Below are positions 1-13,017 of a stretch of DNA of 64,000 nt, piece by piece. The stretch lies in assembly GCA_028015205.1 (NCBI GenBank), contig CM051519.1:46480979-46544978 (forward strand), in the 5' to 3' direction. The first letter of the stretch is position 1. Every line of letters begins with the position of its first letter. The position numbers and the translations under genes were made by a program. The DNA is from Mytilisepta virgata. Taxonomy: Eukaryota > Mollusca > Bivalvia > Mytilida > Mytilidae. The notes below the pieces were generated by a model that saw only the letters and a list, made by a program, of their open reading frames with translations, ran no database searches and was not told the origin of the DNA.

Positions 1-1959
1 CTATCTTTAAAATGGATATAGATTCTATTTGAAAGTTGTAATTTATTATTATAATTATTAATATTATTAGTAATTTTATTATTGTTCAACATTTTTGCTT
101 CGGCTTTTAATCATTCTTGAGCAAAGTCATCGAAATATGCATATCTTGTGAATCAGAATTGGTATGTTAGATTATTTATGACAAAATTGGAAATAAGAGA
201 GAAACATGCCTTAAATACGCAAAATGAACATAATGGCTTTTCAAATTAATAATTTTGGAGCTCAACAAATATTAATTTTTTTTTAAATATCCTTTTTATA
301 TGTCGGAGGTCAACATTTGTATATTTTCTATGGATAACGAACATTCCAACATTCGTCTTTGTTCAAGCTACACTTCATGTAACACTCCAATTTTATTGTT
401 GGTGTTACTTGTTTGTACCTTTTGCATTTTTTTCACATTACTATAAATGTATGATATTTGTTTTTCCTTATGAAATGCAACGCAGACTGAGTATTTTTAT
501 ATTTGTTGTCTTGTCCAATACTACAGCAATAAATTCGATTAATATGGAATCGCTTTTTTATTGAGTAAAATAAATGTAGATATAGCCTGTTCTTGTAAAA
601 CTGTATGAATGAATTATTGAGTAGTGTGTATTCAAGACAGTTGCAGCTTTAAGTTTCACTTATTCAAAACTCTGATCTTCTGCTTATAACTTATTTACGT
701 AAATTCCTTATTAACCCTACAGTTACCTCACATCATTCGATTTGCAAAGTAGGCCCACATATTATTCTAATTCAAAAGCACAAAATTTTAAACAAATAGT
801 TTCGTTAATTTTGGATTTCAACTTTATAGGTTTTGTAAAATCTTTCTAGACCTGTTTGGTGTAAATATAAAATTATGTTTTGCTTCCAGATTAAAAATGT
901 GCCTCGTGATGTTATGAAGCTTTCGTCACTTGATAAAGGTCTTAATAGTTCAGTCTGTTAGTATTTCTTCTTTTCACAAAGAACCAGTTTCCCCCCTGTA
1001 TTTGATTCACGCCTAACTACTTATTTTTTTCATCTTAAATATTTACCTACTTTTTATCGTAAACCATTGTATGCGATGCATTTTTATGTTAACAAACAAA
1101 TTGCATGCTTAGTCATTAATAAATTCAAGTTTTCTACCCGCAAAGGTCGTGTATATAGGATGTTTGGGTCAATTGTATCACTTGTTGGAATATTGCTAGG
1201 AAGGACATTCAGAACCAAAACCATTCTTATGTCATATGAAAGGAAATACATAAACTCAATTACAGCAAAAAGTTGGTTTCAGTTCCGGGTGGCATTCATG
1301 TTGAAAAATTGTCTTCCAAAGCGATATTCGGGTATGAAGAAATTTTTTAGTAACTTTAAAATAGTCCTGAGAGTGAAATAAACGCACGGTAAAATGACCC
1401 TCCTTCTTAGTGTGGTTATTTTTTGTGTGTGTTCTAAGGATTTTGTTCTTGATTATCTTATTTCTCTATGTGACTCTCTCTTTTTTCTCTTGTCTATTTT
1501 TATTTTAATTTCATTTTTTATCAATTTTTCTTGATTGAGCTTTGTTTGAATGTTTCGTTTTTCGTTGTTATGTATTTGTTTTAATTATATTTTTGTTTGA
1601 TGAGAGAGAGATGGTGTGTTATTCACATATGGGTACATGAATATTTTTAATATGTGACACTGAAAAAATGATTTCAATGATTCTTTACACAAAGTACGGT
1701 ACATTAAGTTTATATATGTGCAAAACTTTGAAGACCAATGATTTCTCGTATTTAAATGTAAATATTTTTATCCTGTGACTGACTTTTGAAAAACTGTCAT
1801 TCACCTCGTCCGCTGTGCTCGTTGAATAACATTTTTTCAAAAGTCAATAATTCCACACATTTTCCTCATCAAAAGACACTAATCGTATAATATTTACTTT
1901 TGATACGTTGTTGCATTGTTAGAAAATAATGTGATATGAATGTAGATGTCTAAGTTATT
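1..1959. other. Gene-free AT-rich stretch
   Basis: I recognise no gene here. One open frame of 104 codons at 1067-1381 (+) has no recognisable domain and AT-driven composition, and it is not supported as a gene. The stretch has many T runs and no clear terminal repeats or tandem array. It forms the left flank of duplicated block A. Confidence 0.6.
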
Positions 1960-1960
1960 G

Positions 1961-2275
1961 ATTAAAGTTGCATACAGTGTAAGTTAATATGTTCACTTTT
2001 CAAGTTTCATTTAGCAAATGCATTGCTTTCTTATATAATAGACTCTCCCAAATTTAACTGTATTTAGATATAAACAACGAACATATTCATCTATATGCTA
2101 TGGAGGTATTTTTTAGCGAAATTTGGCGTTGTCCTAAAAGTACTCTCGTTCTGCACGTCCAAGTATTAAAGTTTCATACAGTGTAAGTTAAGTTAAGTTT
2201 TCAAGTTTCTTTTAGGAAGCGTGTTGCTTTCTAATATAATGGACTCTCCCCCAAAGTTAACTATAATAGGTTCCA
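1961..2275. repeat. About 200-bp local tandem repeat at the start of copy A
   Basis: Two diverged units, each containing attaaagtt followed by catacagtgtaagtta, a ttcaagttt stretch and a run through ctctccc to taact, start about 204 bp apart (1961 and 2165). The same unit is seen twice at the start of copy B (9500-9770). It is non-coding and marks the approximate left border of the duplicated block. Confidence 0.55.
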
Positions 2276-4969
2276 CTATACAATTAGCATTTTATGTCTC
2301 GTTTAGTTTCGGAAAATATACAATTTTTCAAATGTTTAAAACTGATGGGTATAATTTGCTGATAATTATGATTTCTGAAAATGAAGCTGATTTATGCTGA
2401 AAGAGAGGACGTTTGGCAATTGAATTAATCTCATTTTGATGGTTCAGTGTTTATGCATGGACTAAAGTGGCATCTCCATCTGACCTTGTAGATCAGCATC
2501 TTGTGTGGGTTTTTTAGTGTGTAAATTTTGCACGAAGGTTTGAAATGTAACTAATGAAAAAATGAACTGAAAATCCAGCCCCTTTTCATTTATTTTTTGA
2601 AATGGACCTATGCGATATTTAATTTATGCCATATGTCATATCCATTGAAATTTTACATTAAGGTGAGAACTTGTCCTAGAATTTGGTCACTCCAATGCAT
2701 TTTGCACAATTTTTGAAAAAAAAAATCATTTCCGTTGCTATGGGTATTCAAGGAAAAAAGATATTTTGGAAGAAATTGTTAAGTTGACTCTATTATTTGG
2801 TCTTTTTGGTTTTTCTTAGCAGTACATTACCAAATTTTCAAGCCGTTGGTTCTCATACACTTAACGTTGTTTGGTTCCTGTCGTACATATGATACATATA
2901 GATGTATGTACGTTGGCGTTCCCTTCAGAGCGAAATTAGTCTAATAAACTTCCACGACAAGATTATCAGTGATATGATCACTAAAACGATGTTACGTCCG
3001 TCATCATGACTTGATTCATCATTTCTATCTCAAATCACATTCTACTGGAATTAATGCTTGGTTTGAATTTAAACTTTAATGTACTTTTCCTCATTTGCAA
3101 TGTGACAGGTGCCATCAATAATACAATACATTTTTACCCTTTCAGATCACCTGTTCTCACTCATGGAGTGTTTTTGGTTATTTTTTGCTGTTCGCGTCAA
3201 TTAATGAGACTTGTGTTTTGTTCTCTCAATTTCGTTGTTCTCAAGAATTAGCTTTGCCTTTGGAATTTTTATCTTGTTGACCTCCTGTGTGTTTTATTTC
3301 TTCAATATCCTTTTGACGATATTTGCCTTCTTTTTTTGGCCTCGAGCAGTAATGATGATCTAAATGTTGGGCCTTGAGTACTGGTGTTGAGAAATGCGTA
3401 TTTATATTATATCGAATCTGGTGTCAGAGAATGTTTACTTCAATCGGTTTGAAATAAAAGTCCACTCATCTAGTTGGTTTTGTAAACTCCTGTTCTACAT
3501 TTGATAAAGCAGTTATCGATTTTTATGAAGATTATACAGAAAGTGCTTGCTACCCATAAAAATATGTGGTTGTACTTAAGATCATGGATTTATCTGTATA
3601 AATATTCATTTGTTTGTAACGTTATAAACTGGTTATCGTGTGCCTTGTAAGAATAAAAGGAAAAAATTCTGCCATGCTAGCTGTTCCCTCCTGTGTTACC
3701 TCTGTAAAGACTTACTATAGATTTTACCAAACATATACAAATATAATTATAGAAAATAATGCAGTTATTCCTGATATAATATACAGTACTTTTCTCAAAG
3801 ATAATTAAGTCATCCTAGAAATCCCGGCATGTGAGAGTAGTAAAAGTACATTATAGAAGAATTAATAAAAGTTTATTGCCCTATAAGGACATTTTTAAAG
3901 TCTTCTCTTAAAAATTTGTCGTTACATATCATTTTGAGACATCGGTTAGTAATTCGGATAGACAAGAGCTATTTTGGATTGACCTTAAGACGGAAGTTTT
4001 TTCGTTACTGAATTTTCTGCCCAAATACTGAAAACACTGTTATCAAAATAATTCAAGAACAATAATAGATGGAGAAAAACTGAAAGATGGAAAATGTTTG
4101 TCCTATAAATGGGGTTTGATTTGTCCCAATTACGTTGAAGTGATTCGACAAACACTTCTTTTAGTTATCTTCTCTTAACTGATTTTACTTTGCGCCAACA
4201 CCTTGTGTGGTAGAGATCTAGGATGGGGTCCAGGATGAAATGTTCGATCATGTCTATTTTTCACCAAAATTTAGGTCCTGGTTTTTTTCGGCCGCTATCA
4301 TAATAGCGATCGAAATTTTTAGTTTCATTCAATGAAAATTTCCTGATTGACCTATATAGGCCAATGCATGTTTTTAAAGCGGTCCTAGCTTTTTATTTCA
4401 AATTTCATCCCAGGTCCCCCCCATCAAAATCAAGTGGTTGCTACCTACGTTGTCGTTTTGACTGATAATAATGTAATGGCAATCTATCTGTTTGTCATTG
4501 AAGAGCTTTTCTTGTAACGTGTATAAACCAGAGTTTTTCGTAAAGTGATGTAAAGTCAAAAGATGTAAGTGTTACGCTATTCGATAAGAATTTAAATAGG
4601 TGGACAACGTATAATTAATGTATATATGCAACCATCATATAAAAAAGACCATTGGTGAACAGAGGTCATATCCTTCAAAATGATTCAAAGGTCAAGACCA
4701 CACTTCACCTTTGATTGTAAACCTTCTTATCGAAATGACTCATAAACAGTAACAAATATCTGATGAGATATATTGCCGAAAATATTCATCTTCAAGATCT
4801 AAATTTGTCTCATTGGGTCTGAAGTTGAACGATGACTTCCTATTGCAGTTAGTGCCCTCGACACGTCTTTATTTTATGCCATATCTCTTAAACCATAATA
4901 AATAGGAAGAAAATGTCGATACAAAAAATGATCAGTTTCAAAAGATATACATGTTTGTACCACCATATA

Positions 4970-5400
4970 TAATTATGTTCAGAACCCTATTTTAGAGCTG
5001 TACAGGTTAAAATGGAGGTCAAGGACATTCAAAAAGTCCTTAGCAACCGATAAAAAGTACCTTGTAACTATATATATTTATGTTCAGGACCCTATATTAT
5101 AGCTTTTCCAACCAAAATGAAAGGTCAATGGTCAATATCATTGAATGAATCATCCTTAGCAACGGATGAAAAGGACATAGCAAATATACACATGATATAT
5201 ATATTTATGATCAGGAAGCTACATTTGAGCTTTAGAGGTCAAAATGGAAGGTCAAGGGTCCAGGTCATTGTCAAAGTCCTTAGCAACAGATAAAAAAGTA
5301 CCTATCAAACCATATATATTAATGTTTGTGTTCAACTTTTGAGTCAAAATAGAAGGTCAACAGTCAAGATCATGGTTAACCATCCATAAAAAGTGCTAGA
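4970..5400. repeat. Tandem repeat of about 110-125 bp, copy A
   Basis: About four diverged units share the phrases aggtcaaaatggaaggtcaa, gtccttagcaac(a/c)gataaaaa and tatatttatgttcaggaccc. The corresponding stretch of copy B at 12590-12960 has the same type of units, so the array predates the A/B duplication. It is non-coding and ends in a short TA run at about 5404-5419. Confidence 0.65.
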
Positions 5401-6022
5401 AATATATATATATATATAGTCACCAAAGAGGACAAAAAATACAACCAAAATATGGCAATCCATGAGACAGACAAACCCGGGTAGGCAAATGAACAACCAC
5501 AAGCACAACAAATAACCACTGAAAACTAAAAAAACAATGAACAACACGAACTCCTATAAAAAAAAACAGGAGGGAACTCGGGTGCTCCGGAAGGGTAAGC
5601 AGTTTCTGAATCGTATACGGCACCCGTCGTGAAGTTCAACAAAGTCAATCCACTTGTGATAAAAGGTCAATTGTACACGAGAAAGACCTTGCAATTGTTC
5701 TCACGACAATTTTATTTCCATTATTGTTATTTTCATTCCAATGAAAATGTAAATATTTTTTTTAAGTTAAAGAAATGAAATTGTGCACGTACCGTAAAAT
5801 TTGCATTATATTTTTTTGTATTCTGCGTGAGCTCTTGATATCACTTGGATATGTAAGGGGCAATGTTCTAACCCTACTTTTACATATCTTTTAAATATTT
5901 CCGTGGTTTCTTGTGTAAAGGATGTTTGCTAGTCAGTTTGAAACAATTAAGGTTAAAAAACTATTGGGCAATGATAATTACATGTATAATAATGATAATA
6001 TGTTATTATATGTGTTACATTA

Positions 6023-6396
6023 GATTCTCCTTCAGGTACGAGTGAGTTATGGAATTTCTCCACCCGAGATAGTTAAATTTTCGATTTTCAACACGCGTTT
6101 TTGCGAGCGTGCTAAAATCTAAAATTTAACTATTGAGGGTGGGAAAATTCCATAACTCACGAGTAAATTGAAGGAGAGTTTGTTTCTTCTATGATCTTCG
6201 ACCAAAACCTCAAGAAAATGTTGTTGATATGTACTTTGATCACATTGACGTCATTTCGGAACTTCTCTAGTTTATCGTTCCAATAACTGTAGAAAAAACG
6301 GCGGTAATTCCCACGTAGAAATTTAATCACCGGGAAGTGGTTCAAAATATTATGTAATTTTATCCCATCGATTGAGCACGTCCAGAATAGGAGAAA
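6023..6396. mobile_element. Foldback/MITE-like element with TA target site (copy 1)
   Basis: A 374-bp element starts gattctcc and ends ggagaaa, flanked by TA on both sides (6021-6022, 6397-6398). Its left half (about 6023-6178) is a long imperfect palindrome: gagttatggaatt near 6048 pairs with aattccataactc near 6144, and the apex carries aacacgcgtttttgcgagcgtg. A related copy lies at 60002-60376. The matching place in copy B (near 13610) has no insertion, which supports a discrete mobile unit. It has no coding capacity. The superfamily is unassigned; the TA target is compatible with Tc1/mariner-type transposition. Confidence 0.75.
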
Positions 6397-8724
6397 TATA
6401 ATTATTTTAGGTATGTCAACTTTTGTATATACAAAAAGATAGGTCTAAATCCACATTAATCCTTGGTCCTCCGATCTTGGCCTGATATAGAATTCAACTT
6501 CTGTAATGAGTTTTAATTTGGAAATTGCCGCATAATATCCTATTTATATTTTATATAATGCTGTGGAATGGATAAATCAAGAAAAATGTCAGTTTTATTT
6601 CGACATTATTTAATAGTTAACATTCAGTATTAATAGGAAATACATTAAAAAATTTATGTATTGCCTTCAATTTGAAAACGTTCAAATTACAAGATTTGAA
6701 ATGGAAACAATAACTGTCACGTAAGTTTTATCGATGCAGCTTCAACAAAACATTCATATTACTCACATTAATTCAGCAAATACCATTTACAACATTTAAT
6801 CAAATATTTTGCTTTCTAATTTTAACGTCAATTAATAATATACACGTTGCTTGATATTTTCCAGCTTTTGTTAGTTACTCAATCAAAAGATGCAGATTGA
6901 AATCATGAAATGTGTGTTAATACTAGTTGATTCCCATAGTATTTGGATTCAATCGCTATTTGTGCATAATTAATACATAATTAATACATTTGTACATGCA
7001 CCTAGTTTCAAATGCATATTATAGGTTTAGGAATCCAGAGTAACCGATTAGAACTGCCGATCTTTGATCATTTCTTGTCGGATCGGCGTCGAATACACCT
7101 CGCAACTTGACGAACTTGTGATCTAAAATTAACATTGACGGGCTGGTAATCATTAATAACATATTAGCAAAATGTAGTAGTCACGACGACCTATAGTCAA
7201 AATAGACAAAGTAACTATACTGACACTATTATTGTTTTGTTTAAAGGCGACTGTCATCCAAAATCTTCCACGTGACTGTAAGACAACAATATACACCAAT
7301 AACATATATGTACATTTGATCTTAAACCGCCATTGTTGTCATGGTTGTCTCGTTTAATCTTGAATGGCTTGATTTTTAGACTGTCTTCAATTTCAAATAA
7401 AATCAAGATATATAGCCTTGTAGTAAATCAATAGTGGTTTAGACAAGTTCATAAAGGTCAAGAACGAATTATGCAATGTTGAATTTTACCTGTGCTGAAC
7501 TGATCTGAACTTGTCTTGATCGAAATTGATTGACTGTAAGACAACACATCTTGATTTGATCTTGTTGAGATTTGCACGATGCAGAAAACCAAAACAATGT
7601 CAGGCATGTAAGAAAAAATCAAGACCAGAATGACCGTGTAAGAGCCAAAGTGTGTAAAATCTTTATTGTCATCAGCTAAAAGTATTGCTAATGTTACTGT
7701 TTCTATGCAGACCACTCTATCAACTCGACAACCGATGCCCCATGTTAATAACAGTATTCTGTTAAATATTAATGTTCCTTAGGACATCCAATCAGAACAA
7801 TGATTAGTAATACATCTATTTGAACGACAATACAAATTTGTCAATGTATTTAATTTTCATTTGCTAACTTAATAACGTCTTCAAAGGGCCATTTATTTGA
7901 TGCTTTTTTCAGAAGTTTGAGGTCAGGAATAGAAATTCGTTAGGATAATATAACCACAGTTTACGGCAGTCTTGGGATAATAATGTGTCTTTACTATCGA
8001 TAATTGATGTTCCAGTTACACGGAAAATGATTGTCATAATGGGATACCACAGAACGGATTACGAAGAGAAAATCTGTTGTTGTCTTTAAAGTTTTATATC
8101 AAAGAATTGAATTGTGTTTTCATAAGCACGGAAGTCATGTCCCCATTTTAAGTTAGTCACATTGTAGGCTATCAAACAGTTGGGTAATAAATTTCTAATT
8201 AAGCAACGTTGTTCGTTTTTTTCTATAAGCTTTTTCACTTACATGCTGTGTGATTCAGATGGTTCATCTTTAGTATACCGATATTCTATTTTTATATTTA
8301 TCATTAAGATAAGAATGTCTTAACAATAGATTCAAAAGTTTTTGACGGCGAACTATCTAAATTACATCTTAAATGTTGGAATCTAACATTGCTAAAAAAG
8401 AGAAGATCGATCGTCATCAACCCTCCTCCTCTAGTACGTCTAGATAAGATTAATAGGTTTTTAATAAATATAATATAATAAAGTAGTCTCTGTACTGTGA
8501 CGAAAGATCCCGTATAGTGCACTGTCAACTTTAATTAAAAAGTATGCCATTTCTTACAAAATGGAGGTAAATGCTTAATTTTAATCAACAACAAAACAGA
8601 TAATATAACATACAAGATAAAGGGAAAGGTCAATGATGACACCAATTAACGCCAATTAACAGGTATTCAGACGAGAATAACTTACAAGAGCACAAAATTG
8701 AACAGCGAGTCAGGATAGTCAGTC

Positions 8725-8985
8725 CTATAGGCCATGTGAGCTTATATCATCATTTTGCGTCCGTCGGCATCTGTCGTCCGTAAAGTTTTCACATTTTGAT
8801 CTTCTCCTCTGAAACTACTTGGCGAAATGTAACAAAACTTGGTAGAAATGAGATTCACCCAGTCAGCCAACGACTGCGGCTGCTCAAAGTTTACATGGAA
8901 ACAATATGGAAAATAACTTTTCTGTCATTTACTCGGGAACTAATGGGTAGATTGTAACCAACGTTGGCAGAAATGGTGTATGTAT
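8725..8985 (-). repeat. Dispersed repeat ending in ggccatgtgagct (copy at end of block A)
   Basis: Read on the minus strand this is a partial relative of 63190-63815: both contain tttcagaggagaag, a run of ggacgacag/cggacg type, and the terminus agctcacatggcc. A shortened version ends copy B at about 18545-18935. No open frame is supported. I know this kind of sequence as common in bivalve DNA, but its class is unknown to me. Confidence 0.6.
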
Positions 8986-9839
8986 AGATTATCGGGTTTT
9001 ATGCATATTGATATCGTAAAATATCAGCCACGAGTCAGAATATGAAGATTTTTGGCGAGTGAGAGCAGCGAACGAGCATAAAAGATTCATATTGTGTCGA
9101 GCGGCTGATATTTTACAATATATTTACGCAGAAAACCCGATAATCTGTTTATCGTACAAATTCTGTCCTGTTAGGCATTTTTTACGCTTTTTTGTCCTCC
9201 TGGAGGTAAGCTTGATAACGTCTGCTCTCACACTGTGACGTCGCTAATAAGTCCTGCTCTCATATTGTCACGTCGCTGATAAGTCCTGCTGTCGCGCATA
9301 ATGTCTCCTAATACGTCATAAAGCCTTAATACAGAGATTACAGAGCAGCTCAGCAGGTTGATATAGACCCAAGGACGTACAATAATGAAGAATCTTCATC
9401 TATATATGTTATGGGAGTATTTTGTTGCGTTATTTGGCGTTGTCGTAAATGTAATCTCTCCTCTAATATGCGTCAAAAATCATGTACGAATTGTTCTGCA
9501 CGTCCAAGTATTAAAGTTCCATACAGTGCAAATTATTATGTTCAGTTTTCAATTTTCTTTTAGGAAGCATATTGCTTTCTAATATAATGAATTCTCATTC
9601 AAAGTTAACTGTAATTAGATATAAACAACAAAATTATTCATCTAAACGTTATGGAGGAATATTTTTGGCAAAATTTGGCCTTGTCGTAAAAGTCATCTTT
9701 CCTTTAATATGTCAAAAATCATACGAATCGTTCAACACGTCCAAGTATTTCTTTAACGTAATGCAATGACACTAACTTTTTTTTATAAATTTCAGCCTTG
9801 ATGGAAAAATATTTATATACTATAAACTCACGTTAAAGA

Positions 9840-9855
9840 GGGGGGGGGGGGGGGG
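9840..9855. repeat. Poly-G tract (16 G)
   Basis: An uninterrupted run of 16 G lies in AT-rich DNA within copy B. Copy A shows no comparable run at the matching place. Its length may be uncertain because of sequencing or assembly. Confidence 0.9.
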
Positions 9856-10228
9856 TTGACTCTACTATTTGGTCTTTTGGGGTTTTTTTTCTTAGCAGTG
9901 TATTACCAAAGTCTCAAACCTATGATTCTCATACAATTAATGTTGTTTCGTTCTTGTCGTACATATAAATGTAAGTACGTGGACGTTCTCTTTAGAGCGA
10001 AATTACTCTAATAATCTTCCACGACAGGATGGTCATTGATATGATCACTCCAACAATTTGACTTGATTCATCAGTTCTATCTCAATATTATCAGTTAAAT
10101 TGCCCAATTTCTGCAATTAATACTTGATTTGAATTGAAAATTTAATGTACTTTTTCTCATTTGCAGCGTTACAGGTGCCATCAATAATACAAGACATGTT
10201 TACCCTTTCAGATCACCTGTTCTCACTC

Positions 10229-10302
10229 ATGGGTTGGCTTGTTTTGTTTTTTTTTTTGTTTTTTTTTTTTTGTTTTGTTTTTTGTTTTTGTTTTTTTTTT
10301 GC
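10229..10302. repeat. T-rich low-complexity tract
   Basis: About 70 bp of T runs are punctuated by single G residues. It is an expansion of the short T tract at about 3170-3190 in copy A. Confidence 0.85.
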
Positions 10303-11869
10303 TGTTCGCGTCATTTTTTAAGACTTGTATTTTGTTCTTTAAGTTTCGTTGTTCTCAAGAATTAGCTTTGCCGTTACAATTTTTATTTTGTTAACTTCTC
10401 CTGTGTCTTATTTCTTCAATATGGTTTTCACGATATTTGCCTTTTGTTGGCCTCGAGCACTGATGAGGATCCACAATTTTGGCCTTGAGCAGTGGTGATT
10501 ATCCAAATTTTGGGTTTTGAACACTGGTGATAATCTAAATTTTGGACCTTGAGTACTGGTGACGAGAATTGAGTATTTACATTACATCAAAACTGGTGTC
10601 AGAGAATGTTTTGAAATAAAATAGTCTACTCATTTCTAGTTCATTTTGTAAACCCCTGTTCTACATTATTTTGATAAAGCAGTTATCTGTTTTTATGAAG
10701 ATTATACGGAAAGTGCTTGCTACCCATAAAAATTTGTCGTTGTACTTAAGATCGTGGATTTATTTGTATAAGTATTTATTTGTTTGTAACGTTATAAACT
10801 GTTTATCGGGTGCCTTGTAAGAATAAAAGGAAACATTTCTACCATTCGACTCCAGACGCATGCTAACTATTCCTTGCTGGGTTATTTCTGTAGAGAGGTT
10901 CTGTAGGTCTCAACAAACGTATTCAAATATAATTATACCAAATAATGCTGTTATTCCCCATATAACATACAGTCATTTCTTCAAAGATAATTAATGTAAA
11001 GTCATCCTAGAAATCCCTGCCTTGAGAATATTAAAATTACATTATAAAAGATTAATTAAGTTCATTGCCCTATAAGGACATTTTCAAAAGTCTTCTCTTA
11101 AAAATTTGTCGCGACATATCATTTTGAGACTTCAGTTAGTGATTTGGATAAACAATAGCTATTTTGGATTGATCTTAAGACGAAGGTTTTTTAGTTACTG
11201 AGTTATTTGTCCATATACTGAAAACACTGTTATCAAAATAATTCAAGAACAATAACAGATAGAGGAAAACTGAAAGATTCAACATGTTTGTCCTTTCTGG
11301 GGTTTTATTTGTCCCAATTACGTTGGAGCTATTCGGCAAACACTTTTTTGAGTTATCTTCTCTTAACTGATTTTACTTTCGGCCAAAACCTTGTGTGGTA
11401 GAGACATAGGACATTTACTTACTTTTCTAGTAAAAATACCGAATGAAACGGTGTCAAAGTAAAAAAAAGTAAGCGATGACTTTGACTGGTGACATTGAAC
11501 CTTATTATTGAAATAACTCAAAACCCGTAACTGTAAGAAGCGTAATGTAAACAGGGAAAATGTTCAGAATGTCAAGATCTACATTTCATATTCCCGAAGT
11601 CGTACGACCGTATCTTATAGAGTTGTTTCACTTGAAACTTTTACGTTTTATGTTCTATTTTGAAAACCGAAGTAGATAGGAGAAAAGTATCAATGCAAAC
11701 AATGTTCAGTGTAAAATAACTACATTTTCGTGCCACAGACTATGATCAATGATAACCTTGGTAAGTGACCTTGAATCTTGTTATGGAAGGAAGTAAAAAA
11801 AACCGTAAGTACTAAGTGCATATTAAATAGAAAATGTTCAAGACCTTTATTTGTCTCATCGGGTCAAGT

Positions 11870-11898
11870 GGGGGGGGGGGGGGGGGGGGGGGGGGGGG
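11870..11898. repeat. Poly-G tract (29 G)
   Basis: An uninterrupted run of 29 G lies about 220 bp before a poly-C run on the same strand. The two tracts could pair. At the matching place in copy A (4220-4240) there is only a short ggggtcc. Confidence 0.9.
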
Positions 11899-12119
11899 TG
11901 GGCAGGATGAAATGTTCGATCATGTTTATTTTTTCTCCAAACTTTAGGTCCTGGTTTTTTTCGGCCGCTATCATAATAGCGATCTAAATTTTTAGTTTCA
12001 TTTCAATGAAAATTTTCCTGTTGACATAGGCCATTCGTTGTTTTCAAGTGATCCCGGCTTTTTATTCTGCCAAAATCCTGTCCATGAATTTTTATTTCAA
12101 ATTCCATCCTAGACCCCCA

Positions 12120-12139
12120 CCCCCCCCCCCCCCCCCCCC
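12120..12139. repeat. Poly-C tract (20 C)
   Basis: A run of 20 C corresponds to a run of seven C at about 4414 in copy A, so it has expanded in copy B or shrunk in A. Short open frames rich in glycine or proline across this tract and the poly-G tract are composition artefacts. Confidence 0.9.
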
Positions 12140-12589
12140 TTCCCCTTCTATTAATCAAGTGGTTGCTACCTACGTTGTTTTCGTTTTGACTGATAATGAT
12201 ATATTGGCAATCTACATTGTATCTGTTTTTTATTGAAGAGCTTTTCTTGTAACGTAATGCTAATAGAGTTTTTCGTAAAGTAATGCAGTCAAAAGATTTA
12301 AGAGTTACGCTATTCGACAAGAATTTAAATAGGTAGACAATGTATAACTAGCGGATATTTGCAACCATCAAATAAAAAAGACCAATGCTGAACAGAGGTC
12401 ATATTCTTCAAAATGATTCAAAGGTCAAGGCCACACTTGACCTTTGACCGTATACCTTCTTATCGAAATGACTCATAAACAGTAACAAATAGCTGATGAA
12501 ATATTGCGGAAAATATTCAAGATCTAAATTTGTCTCATTGGGTCTGAAGTTGTATGATGACTCCTTATTGAAGTTAGTGCCCTCGACAG

Positions 12590-12960
12590 TGTTAGTGTCA
12601 ACGGTCAGAGATCAAGGTCATTGAAAAAAGCCCAAAGCTACCATATATGATTATGTTCAGAACCATATTTTGGGTCAAAATGTACAGGTCAAAATGGAGG
12701 TCAAGGTCATTTGAAAAGTACATAGCAAATATATATATTTACGATCAGGAAGCTACATTTGAGCTGTACAGGTCAAAATGGAAGGTCAAGGATCAAGGTG
12801 ATTGAAAAAGTCCTTAGCAACCGATAAAAAGTACTGATAACCATAAATGTTTATGTTCAGGACCCTATATTATAGCTGTTCCAGCCAAAATAAAAGGTCA
12901 GTGGTCAATGTCATTGAAATAAATCCTTAGCAACCGATGGTTTCTAAAACATGCTAGACA
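12590..12960. repeat. Tandem repeat of about 110-125 bp, copy B
   Basis: This is the copy B counterpart of 4970-5400, with repeated phrases such as aggtcaaaatgg and gtccttagcaaccgataaaa. It is non-coding. Confidence 0.6.
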
Positions 12961-12969
12961 CCGTTTATA

Positions 12970-12970
<1 letters not shown>

Positions 12971-13013
<43 letters not shown>
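12971..13013. repeat. (TA)n microsatellite
   Basis: About 43 bp of alternating T and A. The corresponding tract in copy A (about 5404-5419) is much shorter. Confidence 0.9.

Positions 13014-13017
<4 letters not shown>

Larger units (their letters stand above)
1960..8985 (+). repeat. Segmental duplication, copy A
   Basis: Long stretches match 9385-18660 in the same order and orientation. Examples are 3271-3660 with 10381-10830, 4087-4560 with 11281-12270, 5420-5960 with 13020-13540, 6420-6780 with 13640-14020, and 7640-8760 with 17218-18560. The copies differ by many substitutions and small indels, so the event is not recent. No gene is recognised in it. Copy A uniquely holds the foldback element at 6023-6396 and about 0.85 kb (6800-7638) that copy B lacks. 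Both edges are approximate because they lie in smaller repeats. Confidence 0.85.

Noticed and set aside
1067..1381. 104-codon open frame
   Set aside because: No recognisable domain, AT-driven residue content and no sign of splice partners or a polyadenylation context.
11778..12320. Open frames containing poly-Gly or poly-Pro
   Set aside because: They are created by the poly-G and poly-C tracts and lie in non-coding duplicated DNA.
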